From positions 3,879 through 16,398 of the forward strand of contig PLFA01000184.1 of NCBI GenBank assembly GCA_003136615.1: a stretch of 12,520 bases of DNA, given 5' to 3'. Position 1 is the stretch's first letter. The number at the start of each line of letters is the position of its first letter. Made by a program: the position numbers and the translations under genes. Of the stretch, positions 1-8,700 are shown in pieces. The notes below the pieces were generated by a model. It had not been told where the DNA came from and did no database searches. It was given only the letters and a program-made list of their open reading frames with translations. The stretch is from Caulobacteraceae bacterium (GTDB lineage: Bacteria; Pseudomonadota; Alphaproteobacteria; Caulobacterales; Caulobacteraceae).

Positions 1-384
1 GCCTCGGGCGGCGCGCGCATGCAAGAGGGCGCTCTCTCGCTCATGCAGATGGCCCGCACCACTCTCGCCGTGCAGCGCTTGCGGGCCGCTCATTTGCCCT
101 ATGTCGTCGTGCTCACCGATCCAACCTATGGCGGGGTCACAGCCTCCTACGCCATGCTGGGCGATATCCACTTGGCTGAATCCGGCGCGGCGATCGGCTT
201 TTCCGGACGCCGGGTGATCGAACAGACGATCCGCGAGATCCTGCCGCCGGGATTTCAGACCTCGGAGTTCCAGGTGGAACGAGGGATGGTGGATCGTGTG
301 GTGACCCGCAAGGAGCTCCCGGCCATCCTCGCCTCAATCTTACGCACCCTGATGATGGGGCGCTCGCGGCTGCCGGCCGCTTGA
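1..384 (+). CDS. accD: Acetyl-CoA carboxylase carboxyltransferase subunit beta (3' part)
   Basis: C-terminal 127 residues of AccD, the beta subunit of the carboxyltransferase half of acetyl-CoA carboxylase, which with AccA moves CO2 from biotinyl-AccB to acetyl-CoA to make malonyl-CoA for fatty acid synthesis. The frame is open from base 1; the 5' part, including the expected N-terminal zinc ribbon, lies outside the window. Visible family signatures are SGGARMQEG (carboxyltransferase oxyanion/CoA region), LTDPTYGGVTAS, and GFSGRRVIEQTIRE followed by LPPGFQ and the closing GMVDRVV block. Two positions differ from the usual proteobacterial form as I remember it (DPTTGG and GFAGPR), but these are substitutions, not damage. 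The TGA stop at 382-384 overlaps the TTG start of folC by four bases, so the two are probably translationally coupled. The accD-folC pairing is widespread in proteobacteria. Identification is certain; full length is unknown. Confidence 0.97.
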   Translation, partial: ASGGARMQEGALSLMQMARTTLAVQRLRAAHLPYVVVLTDPTYGGVTASYAMLGDIHLAESGAAIGFSGRRVIEQTIREILPPGFQTSEFQVERGMVDRVVTRKELPAILASILRTLMMGRSRLPAA

Positions 385-1715
385 GAGAGGCCACGACGCC
401 GGATTACGACGCGATCCGCGCCTCTGATGGGGTGATCGCGCGCCTGCGCGCCCTGCACCCTTCCCTGATCGATCTTTCCACCGGGCGGGTCGAGCGTCTC
501 CTTGCCAAGCTCGGCCGCCCGCAAGACCGCATGGGGCCGGCGATCCACGTGGCCGGGACCAACGGCAAGGGATCCACCACCACCTTCATGCGCGCCATGG
601 CCGAGGCCGCGGGGCTCAAGGTCCACGTTCTCACCTCGCCCCATCTGGTCCGCTTCGCCGAGCGCATTCGCCTAGCCGGGCGCCTGATCAGCGATGAGGA
701 ACTGGATATTCGGATCAGCGAGGTTGAGCGCGCCAATGGCGGCGAGCCCATCAGCTTTTTCGAGATCACCACGGCCCTGGCCTTTCACGCCTTCGCCGAG
801 ACCCCGGCGGATCTGTGCCTCGTGGAGGTGGGTCTTGGCGGCCGTTTTGACGCTACCAATGTCTTCGCCGCGCCGGCGGTCACGGTCATTACACCCGTCG
901 ACTATGACCATTTGGAGATGCTCGGGCCGGAGCTCTCCAAGATTGCCTGGGAAAAGGCGGGGATCCTGAAAGCGGGCCGCCCCGCGGTGGGGGCCCGCCA
1001 GAGGCCAGAGGCGCTGGAGGTGATTGAAGCCGAGGCGGCGCGCCTTGGCGTCCCTTTTAGCCTCATGGGCCGGGAGATTGACGCCTTCGCCGAGGGAGGT
1101 CGGCTGGTGGTCCAGACTCCCGACCGCCTCCTCGACCTCGCCCCGCCGTCCCTGTTCGGCGCGCACCAATACGACAACGCCGGCCTCGCCGCCGCCGCGC
1201 TCCTGGCCCTGGGCGAGCCACGCATCGATGAGGCCGCCATGAGTGAGGGCGCTTCTCATGCAGTCTGGCCGGCGCGGTTTCAGCGCTTGGATAAGGGGCC
1301 TTTGTCACGGCTGGCTGATCCTGCCGATCTCTGGCTGGACGGCGCCCACAATCCCCACGGCGCGGCGGCCCTGGCGGAAGCCTGCGCCGCGCTTTCGGCG
1401 CGGGATGGGCGGCCCGTGGCTCTGGTGGTGGGCATGCTGGGCCGCAAGGACGCGAGGCGCTATTTCGCGGCGCTACGCGAGCTTAACCCCCGTGTTTTCG
1501 TCACAGGCTTCAGCTCCCCGACCGCCACGCCGCCCGAGGTCCTGGCCCAGGCCGCGCGGGCGTCAGGCCTGGAGGCCGAGATCGTGGATGGCGCGGCGGC
1601 GGGCATTAGGGCCGCGCTCAGCGCCTTCCGGGCGCCGCCGCACCTGATCCTCTGTGGATCGCTTCACTTCGCCGGCGATATCCTGAGCCTGAGCCCAGAG
1701 ACCTGGCCAGTATGA
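381..1715 (+). CDS. folC: Bifunctional dihydrofolate synthase / folylpolyglutamate synthase
   Basis: FolC (444 aa) adds L-glutamate to dihydropteroate and extends the gamma-polyglutamate tail of folates, using ATP, in the cytoplasm. It is a Mur-ligase relative. Seen in order: P-loop GTNGKGST (59-66), omega-loop segment TSPHLVRFAERIR (85-97), FFEITTALAF (126-135), EVGLGGRFDATN (149-160), the DHLEMLG block (176-182), the WEKAGI segment with the lysine expected to be carbamylated (190-195), WPARFQ (296-301) and the C-terminal-domain DGAHNP motif (320-325). Length is normal. I chose TTG at 381 because it makes a TTGA overlap with the accD stop and keeps the N-terminal helix that precedes the LHPSLIDLSTGRVERLL signature; the in-frame GTG at 432 is an alternative. 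No good Shine-Dalgarno is seen, consistent with reinitiation after accD. It converges on trxA with one base between stops and no terminator hairpin. Confidence 0.96.
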   Translation: MREATTPDYDAIRASDGVIARLRALHPSLIDLSTGRVERLLAKLGRPQDRMGPAIHVAGTNGKGSTTTFMRAMAEAAGLKVHVLTSPHLVRFAERIRLAGRLISDEELDIRISEVERANGGEPISFFEITTALAFHAFAETPADLCLVEVGLGGRFDATNVFAAPAVTVITPVDYDHLEMLGPELSKIAWEKAGILKAGRPAVGARQRPEALEVIEAEAARLGVPFSLMGREIDAFAEGGRLVVQTPDRLLDLAPPSLFGAHQYDNAGLAAAALLALGEPRIDEAAMSEGASHAVWPARFQRLDKGPLSRLADPADLWLDGAHNPHGAAALAEACAALSARDGRPVALVVGMLGRKDARRYFAALRELNPRVFVTGFSSPTATPPEVLAQAARASGLEAEIVDGAAAGIRAALSAFRAPPHLILCGSLHFAGDILSLSPETWPV

Positions 1716-1716
1716 G

Positions 1717-2055
1717 CTAGGCTGCCGCCGCGGTTACGCCCATATCGGCGAGCCATTCGAGGATCTTGCCCTTGGGCATCGCGCCGAGTTTCATGTCCAC
1801 CATGCGCCCCTCACGGAACAGCATCATGGTGGGGATGCCGCGCACGCCATAGCGCGCCGGCGTGGTGGGCGAATCATCGATATTCATCTTGGCGACGCTT
1901 AAGGACCCCTCAAGCTCCCCGGAAATGGCTTCGAGAGCCGGACCGATCTGCTTGCAGGGCCCGCACCACTCCGCCCAGAAGTCCACGAGCACGGGGCCTG
2001 TGGCCTGCAGCACGTCTGTTTCGAAGCTCGCGTCGGTGGTCGCCAGAGTGGCCAT
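1717..2055 (-). CDS. trxA: Thioredoxin 1
   Basis: Single-domain cytoplasmic thioredoxin (112 aa; E. coli TrxA is about 109). It reduces protein disulfides, for example in ribonucleotide reductase and PAPS reductase, and is itself reduced by thioredoxin reductase. The active site WCGPC is at residues 30-34, with nucleophile Cys31 and resolving Cys34; the buried Asp25 sits six residues before the nucleophile and the cis-proline is Pro75 in GIPT, the canonical spacings. There is no signal peptide or extra domain. The frame stays open upstream to 2136, but the start is the ATG at 2053-2055 (MATLATTDASF): this gives family length and leaves the promoter at 2087-2114 outside the gene, with a predicted 5' leader of about 25 bases. 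The Shine-Dalgarno is weak (GGGA about 9 bases upstream). It follows addA on the same strand after a 215-base spacer and is probably expressed mainly from its own promoter. Confidence 0.96.
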   Translation of the reverse strand: MATLATTDASFETDVLQATGPVLVDFWAEWCGPCKQIGPALEAISGELEGSLSVAKMNIDDSPTTPARYGVRGIPTMMLFREGRMVDMKLGAMPKGKILEWLADMGVTAAAA

Positions 2056-2086
2056 GGAAAAGATCCCGTTTGCCGTGAAGTTCACA

Positions 2087-2114
2087 GATGTAGGCGCGCG
2101 GGAAGCCGCGTCAA
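2087..2114 (-). promoter_or_regulatory. Predicted housekeeping-sigma promoter of trxA
   Basis: On the minus strand a -35 box TTGACG (2109-2114) is followed by a 16-base spacer and a -10 box TACATC (2087-2092), embedded as CCTACATC. The Caulobacter sigma-73 consensus is TTGACGS and GCTANAWC, so the -35 matches at all six core positions and the -10 octamer at seven of eight. The predicted transcription start is near 2080, about 25 bases before the trxA ATG. The sequence match is direct; activity is inferred. Confidence 0.72.
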
Positions 2115-2124
2115 CACGCTTGGC

Positions 2125-2145
2125 CTGCCTGGCCACGTCAGGCAG
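2125..2145. repeat. 7-base inverted repeat just upstream of the trxA promoter
   Basis: Perfect arms CTGCCTG (2125-2131) and CAGGCAG (2139-2145) flank a seven-base centre. The near edge is 10 bases upstream of the -35 box of trxA. Read on the minus strand there is no T-run after the stem, so it is not a canonical terminator for addA. It could be a regulator site or chance in GC-rich DNA. A second, weaker pair, CCTTG (2146-2150) and CAAGG (2159-2163), directly abuts it and encloses most of the 8-base palindrome GATTAATC (2152-2159). Confidence 0.4.
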
Positions 2146-2187
2146 CCTTGGGATTAATCAAGGGGCATTCAGAAAAGCTCTCAGGCC

Positions 2188-2229
2188 AGAGCGTGATGAC
2201 GTTTCATTGAAACGTCTGAATCAAGCTCT
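2188..2229. repeat. Palindromic intergenic element, AGAGC...GCTCT bordered
   Basis: A 42-base imperfect inverted repeat. The core is perfect: GACGTTTCA (2198-2206), one central T (2207), TGAAACGTC (2208-2216). The arms continue outward with TGAT (2194-2197) against ATCA (2220-2223) and AGAGC (2188-2192) against GCTCT (2225-2229), broken by one unpaired base on one side and three plus one on the other. GCTCT at 2177-2181 can also pair with AGAGC at 2188-2192, giving an alternative hairpin. The surrounding 120 bases are markedly more AT-rich than the genes. The AGAGC/GCTCT borders and the following CTCACTTTGAGTTTAGCGC segment resemble dispersed intergenic repeats that I recall from many alphaproteobacterial genomes; that resemblance is from memory. 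It lies downstream of addA and upstream of trxA. No T-tract follows it on the minus strand. Confidence 0.6.
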
Positions 2230-2270
2230 CACTTTGAGTTTAGCGCACGAGTCAGATGTTTGACGATCAG

Positions 2271-5200
2271 TCAAAAGTCATCCTGCTTTAGGTCGGCCAG
2301 GGCCTCGCGCATGATGTGATCCGGAACCGCCATGAGGCGGGGTCCATCGGTCCAGACCAGGGCCGCTTCAATCCGTCGGCCGGGATAGACTTCGGCGAGG
2401 ATCGCCGCATAGGCGGCCATCTGAAGAATATAGGCGGGGTCGGCGTCCTCGATGCGGCTCGGAGCCGGGCGATTGGTCTTGAAGTCGACGATGAGAACCC
2501 GGTGGGTCTGCACCACCAGCCGATCAATCCTTCCAGACAAGGAAAGGCCAGCGGGCAGGGCCGCCGCGCCGCCAGCAATGGCCACCTCAGGCCTTGAGCC
2601 CGGGCCGAACACCGGCGCGAATTGCGGATCCTCCAGCACTCCCAGCGCCGCGGCGGCCATTTCCCCGCATTGGGCGTCATCGAGGTCGCGCTCGCGGCCA
2701 AGCCACCGCAGGGCGGCGCTGGTCCGCGCGGAGGGGGCGAGGTCGGGTAGACGCTCGAGCAGGCTGTGGATCAGTTCCCCCCTGCGATAACGTCCCAGAC
2801 CCCCGCCCGCGAGGGGTGAGGCCGCCTCGCCGTCATCGGCGTCGATCAGACTGGAGGGCGCCGCGCGGCGCGCCGGCGGGCCTTCGAAGGGGGCTAGGAC
2901 GACGGTCCAGGGGGGCGGGGTGGTTCCGGCGGTCACAGCTTGCGCCGCGGGGCCGAGACTCATCGGATCGTCGCCGAACCGCAGCGCGATGCCGCCCCCT
3001 GCCAAAGGAGTTGGGCGTGTCTCCAGCCGCGCGAACCCAGCCTCGATCCACTCCCGCCAACTGCCCTCGTAATAGCGGGGCAGGCTTTCAATGCCCGCGA
3101 TGATGAGCCAGTCCCTGGCCCTGGTGAGCGCGACATAGAGGAGCCGGGCCGACTCCTCCGCTATACTCTCTTCACGAGCTTGGCGGGCGGCTGCCGAAGC
3201 CGGGCAATCCTCGTCTTTGCGCGGCGCCCAGGCGAAGCCGCCGTCGGCAAGATCCAAAAGGGCGCTGGCCTGGCTGGTGGCGCGGGTGGAGGTGTCGGGC
3301 AGGATGACGATGGGCGCCTCCAGGCCCTTGGCCCCATGGGTGGTCATCACCCGCACCGCGCCGCCCCCAGCGCCCGGCTTCGCATCGGGATCGCGTTTGA
3401 TCTGTTGCTCCGTCAAAGCCAGGCGCGCCGCCAGGCTTTCCAGATCCCAAATCCCCTGCCCTTCGGCGTCAAGCACCAGGCCCAGAAACGCTTCGAGGGC
3501 GTCCTCACCCTCGGCTCCCAGGCGGGTTAACAGCCTCTGGCGCATGGAGCGACCTTCGCCGTCGAGCCGCGCCAGGACCCGGCTGAAACCATCGAAAGGC
3601 TGGCCCTGGGCTAGCAGCACGCGGGCCCACCCCAGGAAATCCGCCGCCGCGCGCCACGCGGCCCGCTCGTCGGCCCGACGGGTCAGGTTGTCCCAGAGCG
3701 ATCCGGCGCGGCCGTGGGCCAGATCGAAGAGGGCGGCCTCGTCCACCTCGCAAAACGGCCCCCGCAACAGTCCGGCGAGGGCCAGATCATCGGCCGGAAA
3801 GAGAGCGAACCTGGCCAGGGCCATCAGATCCTGAAAGACGCCGTGGGTTGAAAGCTCCAGGCGGTCAGGCCCGCCCACCGGGACCGCAGCGCGCTTCAGG
3901 GCGCGGATGATCTCATGAAACAGGCTCCCGCGCCGACGCACCAGGATCAGGATATCGCCGGGAACGCAGGGCCTGGGCTGACCTGTCCCGCGATCGGCGA
4001 CGGCATAACCCCGGGCCAGCATGTGGGTGATCTCATCGGCGATGCGGCGGGCGAGGAGCTTGCCGGCGCTCGTGGCTGGCTCCGCGTCCAGGGGCGCCCA
4101 GGGATCTGGCGCCTCCCCTGGCTGGGCCCGTTCCAACGGCCAGAGGTCCACACGGCCGTGATCGGGCCGACGGGGATTGTGGGTGAGCGGAAAGCGCTCG
4201 ACGCTGGCGCCCCGGGCCGGGCGCACACCCGCCAGGGCGGGTCCCGCGGCGAAGACCGCGTCCACGGCTCCCAGGATCTCCGATGTGGAACGCCAGCTTT
4301 CCAGCAGCTTCAATTCCCTGAACAACGCGCTGGCGTCCCGCGCCAGACGGCTGAAGGCCTGGGTCTCGACGGAGAGGCGTTCCGGCGCCGCGCCCTGGAA
4401 GGAGAAGATCGACTGTTTCTCGTCCCCCACGGCGAAAACGGTGCGCGGCCGAGGCGCCGCGCCGAAGCCGCTGAAGAATTCCTCGGTGAGGACGCGCAGG
4501 ATGTCCCATTGCTCAGGGGCCGTATCCTGGGCCTCGTCCAGAAGCAGGTGATCGATACCGCCATCCAGCTTGTACAGCACCCAGGCGGCGTCGGCCTTGT
4601 CGGTAAGCAACCGGATCGTCAGGGCCACGAGGTCGGCGAAATCCAGGGCCCCCCGACGCGCCTTTTCATGGTCATAGAGCGACGCATAGGCTTGGCCGAG
4701 CACCAGCACATGGACCGTGTCCCGCGCCATCCTGGCGCCCCGAAGGCCCTTGGCCGTCTCATGATGACGGGCCTGTTCCTCTTGCAGCCACGCGCGGATC
4801 TCCGGGTCCACGCTCTGGGTTCCGAGCTTCGTGAGCGGTTCGCCCCCCTTTGTGGAAAAGGCCGACCAGACATCGCCAAAGGCGCAACCCGGCGCCAGGG
4901 CGCGCATCTTCGCCGCCAGCGACTGATCTCCCTTTCCGGTTCCTCGGGCGAGGGCTTCAGCCGCGCGGCGCCAGGCGCCCCAGCGTATGCGGGAGACCGC
5001 CGCGGCCTCCAGATCCTCGCAGGTCGTGGGCGCCCCAAATCCGAAACGGCGCCAGACATCGGCGCCGCAGTCGCCGCCGCAGGTTGTCACATAGGCGGAG
5101 ATCTCCGCGCGGCGACTCTCGAACATGGCGAGCATTCGGCGGAAGTCCTCGAAAGCGAGGGCCACCGAGAGATGGGCGTAAGCGAGACCCACGGGCCCTT

Positions 5201-5708
5201 TCGCGTCCTCAAGGGCCAGCGCGGCCATTCGGTCCCGGGCCGTGCGGGAAAGCGCCGCCGCCGCGGCGTCGTCGAGAACGGTGAAGGATGGCGAGACCCC
5301 CGCCTCCAGGGGAAAGCGTCGCAACAGCTTTTCGCAAAACGCGTGGATCGTCTGGATCTTCAGGCCACCGGGCGTCTCCAGCGCGCGGGCGAAGAGGGCG
5401 CGGGCCTTGGAGCGGTCGCGGTCAGCCTCATCGATGGTCGCGAGGGCCTGGCCGAGGGCGTCGTCGTCCATCACCGCCCAGGCGCCCAGGGTTTCGAACA
5501 GGCGCCCCTGCATTTCGGCGGCGGCGGCCTTGGTGAAGGTGACGCAGAGAATGGCTTCTGGCCGCGCCCCGGCGAGCAGGAGCCGCGCCACCCGGGTGAC
5601 CAGGGTGAAGGTTTTGCCGGATCCGGCATTGGCCTCGACGAAGACGCAGGCGCGGGGGTCAGACGCCTCGGTCTGAGGGGCGCGCGCTCGGACCCTGGCC
5701 TCGCTCAC
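2271..5708 (-). CDS. addA: Double-strand break repair helicase-nuclease AddA
   Basis: AddA (1145 aa, normal for the alphaproteobacterial family) is the SF1A motor and one of the two nucleases of AddAB, which resects double-strand breaks and prepares 3' ends for RecA. Helicase motifs: Walker A AGSGKT (28-33), Ia CVTFTKAAAAEM (55-66), IQTIHAFCEKLLRRFP (118-133), Walker B LLDEAQDT (389-396), motif III AVGDEKQSIFSFQGA (426-440), ESWRS (470-474), V VMTTHGAKGLE (787-797), VI LLYVALTRARDWL (856-868). The C-terminal RecB-type nuclease is complete: His981 in ELIHSLLE, Asp1062 in GRIDRL, Asp1075 and Lys1077 in VDFKTNR, and QMAAY (1096-1100). The frame is open to 5927, but that extension lies inside addB and has no family similarity. 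The GTG at 5706-5708 overlaps the addB stop as GTGA and has a GGAGG seven bases upstream. It is last in the tsaE-amgK-murU-addB-addA unit. Confidence 0.97.
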   Translation of the reverse strand: MSEARVRARAPQTEASDPRACVFVEANAGSGKTFTLVTRVARLLLAGARPEAILCVTFTKAAAAEMQGRLFETLGAWAVMDDDALGQALATIDEADRDRSKARALFARALETPGGLKIQTIHAFCEKLLRRFPLEAGVSPSFTVLDDAAAAALSRTARDRMAALALEDAKGPVGLAYAHLSVALAFEDFRRMLAMFESRRAEISAYVTTCGGDCGADVWRRFGFGAPTTCEDLEAAAVSRIRWGAWRRAAEALARGTGKGDQSLAAKMRALAPGCAFGDVWSAFSTKGGEPLTKLGTQSVDPEIRAWLQEEQARHHETAKGLRGARMARDTVHVLVLGQAYASLYDHEKARRGALDFADLVALTIRLLTDKADAAWVLYKLDGGIDHLLLDEAQDTAPEQWDILRVLTEEFFSGFGAAPRPRTVFAVGDEKQSIFSFQGAAPERLSVETQAFSRLARDASALFRELKLLESWRSTSEILGAVDAVFAAGPALAGVRPARGASVERFPLTHNPRRPDHGRVDLWPLERAQPGEAPDPWAPLDAEPATSAGKLLARRIADEITHMLARGYAVADRGTGQPRPCVPGDILILVRRRGSLFHEIIRALKRAAVPVGGPDRLELSTHGVFQDLMALARFALFPADDLALAGLLRGPFCEVDEAALFDLAHGRAGSLWDNLTRRADERAAWRAAADFLGWARVLLAQGQPFDGFSRVLARLDGEGRSMRQRLLTRLGAEGEDALEAFLGLVLDAEGQGIWDLESLAARLALTEQQIKRDPDAKPGAGGGAVRVMTTHGAKGLEAPIVILPDTSTRATSQASALLDLADGGFAWAPRKDEDCPASAAARQAREESIAEESARLLYVALTRARDWLIIAGIESLPRYYEGSWREWIEAGFARLETRPTPLAGGGIALRFGDDPMSLGPAAQAVTAGTTPPPWTVVLAPFEGPPARRAAPSSLIDADDGEAASPLAGGGLGRYRRGELIHSLLERLPDLAPSARTSAALRWLGRERDLDDAQCGEMAAAALGVLEDPQFAPVFGPGSRPEVAIAGGAAALPAGLSLSGRIDRLVVQTHRVLIVDFKTNRPAPSRIEDADPAYILQMAAYAAILAEVYPGRRIEAALVWTDGPRLMAVPDHIMREALADLKQDDF

Positions 5709-8700
5709 GCCTTGCCCTCCGCCGAACCCTCGCCCAGAAACCCCTCGCCAAGGACATGCCATTCCCAAAGGCGCGAGAGGTGGTCGTAGTCGCCGCTGTA
5801 ACGGTTGATGAACTGGGGAAGCGTCCAGGCCTTGTAAGGCGTTGTCTCCTGATCGAACCGTGCAACGAGCCCGTAAAGTCTGGCCAGAACCTCGTCCGCC
5901 AGATCGCCAGCGTCGCCATCGTCGCAACGCGCCTCCACGCCAGGAACACGCCCCCCGCTCACGCGCACATAGACAAGCTCTCCGGCGCTCACCGGGCCCA
6001 GGTCAGGAAAACCGCCGCCCGCGAGGATGGCCGCGGTCAGGGTGAGCTGCGGCGCGAGGTGAGACCCCACCTGTTTCTTGCTCGGGGGCGGCCCTGTCTT
6101 GAAGTCGAGGACGTCGGCGACGCGTCCGCGCACCTCCAGGCGGTCGGCGTTGGCGGTGAGGATGAAGGGCCCGCCCGGCGCCGCCAGAGTCAACTCGCCC
6201 TTCTGTTCCACCAACAGGCGCGCGCCCGGTCGGCGGCGCTGTTCAAAGGCGATGGCCCATCCCGCCGCGTTGGCCGCCAGGGCGCTTTCCCGGGCCATCC
6301 TGGCCTCCGCCATGCCCGCCTCGCGCAGGCATGACCGGAGGAGCTCCGCGAAAACCGTTTCGGCCGCGTCCGGCAGGTCATCCGGATAGGTCAGGGCGAA
6401 GCGCTCGAAGGCCTTGTGTATCGCCTTGCCGCGTGCTCGGGCGTCGATCTCTTCATCCGGCGGCTCCAGGGGGCGGAGCCTCAAAATGTGCCGGGCATAG
6501 AGGCCGTAGGGATCGCGCAGCCATTGCTCGACGGCCGTGACACCGAGCCGCCGTGGCCGGGCGACAACGGGGGGCGTGGGGGCCGGCCGGGGGGCGGGGC
6601 GCAGGGCTGGCGGCGGATCGGCCAGGGGCCCGTCAAGGCGCCGGACCCACTCCGCCAAATCCGGACGTCCCGGCAGCTCAAGCCCCGCGCCCTTGGCCAG
6701 AACCTCAAGCCGCCAAAGCCACCGCGAGGCGACGGTGGGCGCCCCGCCCCGCCGTAGGGTCTGGATCAACACAACTTCCGGGGCGCAGGCGGCCTGGGCG
6801 AAGTCATGGGCCGAGAGGCCAATCCGGCGCTCCGGCGGGGGAAGGCCCAGAGCGTTACGCATGGGCCGGGAGAGAAAGGGATCTATGGGCGCGCCCTGGG
6901 GCCAAACGCCTTCCTCCAAACCCGCCAGAATGATCCGGTCGGCCCGCAACAGGCGCGCTTCCAGAACCCCGAGGATGCGGAGACGCGGGTGGCTGGCGCC
7001 GCCCGGCCTTAAGGTCTCGGCGGCCAGGAGTTCACCCAGCAGGCGGGCGAAGGCCTCGCGAGTCACCAGCGGCAGAGCGCCGCTTTCGCGGATCAGGGCT
7101 GACAACAGCCTCGCAAGGGCCTCCCCCGCCGCCCCGACCCAGAGGCCGCTCAAGCCCCCTCGTGGGCCGGCCGCCAGGGACTCCAGGGCCTGGGCCAGGG
7201 CGCGCGCCGCCTGGGCCGGGGGGACGGCTCCGGCCTCGAGGGAGGACGGATCCAAGAAGGGAGCTTGGGCGATCATCAACGCAGCGCCCAATCGCTCAGC
7301 AAGGTCGCGGGCCTCCGCCGGGGCCTCATCCAGCCGCGCGATCAGGGCCTGGAAGCTCTCGGGTCGGGGGCCGCGCAGGCCGCGTCGTTCCAGGACTTCG
7401 CGCGCCGATGCGAGGCGGCTTTCCTCCAGGCCAAGCGAGGCGAGGGGATGCTTAATAATCGCCAGGAGTGTGACCGGGTCGGCGGGATCCGCCACGGCTT
7501 TGGCCACGAGACCCGCGAGAACAGCTGGGCGGCTACCCGCCAGCGGCTGTCCGGCCGAGGAGTCGGCGCCGATATTCCAGCGGAGCAGGCGCGCGCTCAC
7601 CCGCCGGGCCAGACCCGCATCCGGGCAGATGAAGGCCGCGGTCTTGCCAGATGTCTCCACTGTCTCCCTTAGAAGGAGCGCGGCCAGGGCGGCGGCCTCT
7701 TCCTCTGTCTTTCCGGCGACCACCGATAGCCCCTCCAGCCCCTCCGCCAGGGGGTCGATCTCCGGAGCCTCGGCGCGCAGTCTCTTGATCACCTCCAGCC
7801 AGTCAGCGGTGGCGTCCGGCGGCCGCAAGGCTTCATTGATCAGCCGCCGCCGCCATCGGCCTCGGGACTGGGCGGCGGTTGCGGGGTCCAGATCGGCCAC
7901 CTCTGTTCGGTCCACGCCCGCCGCCGTCAGCAGCCGGCGCATGGCGCCCTGAGGGTGTTGATCCTCCACCTCCCGCCAGGCCGCATCGGCCAGATCGCGG
8001 TCCAGCCCCGGCAGCACCACCGCCCCGCGCGGCGCTTGGCCGATGGCCGCCAGCAGAGCCGCCGAGGCTGGCGCCGAGCCGGTGGACCCCGCCGCCACCA
8101 CCACGCCGGCCGGCGGCCGCGCGGTCCAGTCGCTGGCCAGACGCCGCAACAGGGCGATGCGCCGCGCGGCGATATCCATCACCCCCAGGGCTTCGAGACG
8201 GGCCGGCCACGCCTTGAGGGCGATATCCAGAAAGGCGGCCGAAATCCGCCAGTGCCGCGCGAATTCCCCATCCGCCAGGTCCTGGAAAACCGCGTCGGCC
8301 CCCAAGGTGGGCTCTTCGATCTGCCAGGTGTCGAGAAAGGAGGCCAGGGCGTCGGCCAGTTCCAGGGCTCCGCTGGCCTCCAGGCGCCGGCCGAGAAGAT
8401 CCTGGTTCGCCGCCACCAGGCCGGCCAGCTCAAAGCGCCGCCGCTGTGGCGTAATGGCGGGGGGCAGATCAAGGCTCAGATCGCCGACCTCGAAGGGGGG
8501 TTCGCCCTCATCCAGATCGCCCAGCACCCGGATCTGCGGGAGAATCGCGGCGCGGGCGCCGGCGGCCTTCAGGAATGAGTCGGCGAGCGCCCGGGCGGCG
8601 CGCCGGGTAGGCAAAAGAACAAGGGCGTCGGCCAGGGCCTCGGGACCGCCCGGCGACAGTTCCCGCCAGAGGGCGGCGGCCAGGTCGTCCAGAAACGGGC

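Noticed and set aside
2056..2136. 27-codon N-terminal extension of trxA as a possible signal peptide
   Set aside because: It has no hydrophobic core, would contain the promoter -10 and -35 boxes, and the ATG at 2055 gives the standard thioredoxin length.
2188..2229. Reading the palindrome as an intrinsic terminator of addA
   Set aside because: No T-run follows the stem on the minus strand, so it does not fit a canonical Rho-independent terminator.
5037..5100. Cysteine-rich stretch in AddA (TTCGGDCGADVW and a nearby TTCEDLE) as a metal site
   Set aside because: Only three cysteines with irregular spacing in a variable region between helicase motifs; no known AddA metal site matches.
3915..5789. 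Open frame of 624 codons on the plus strand, antisense to addA
   Set aside because: It has no recognisable domain, its composition is Gly/Arg-rich, and it mirrors the third-position GC of addA, whose helicase and nuclease motifs are complete. Antisense open frames of this size are normal in DNA this GC-rich.
5709..5927. 73-codon N-terminal extension of addA
   Set aside because: It lies wholly inside addB, is Arg/Gly-rich without family similarity, and a good GGAGG precedes the GTG at 5708.
6537..7952. Open frame of 471 codons on the plus strand, antisense to addB
   Set aside because: It is dominated by Arg, Ala, Ser and Pro and has no motif; it is a shadow of addB codon usage.
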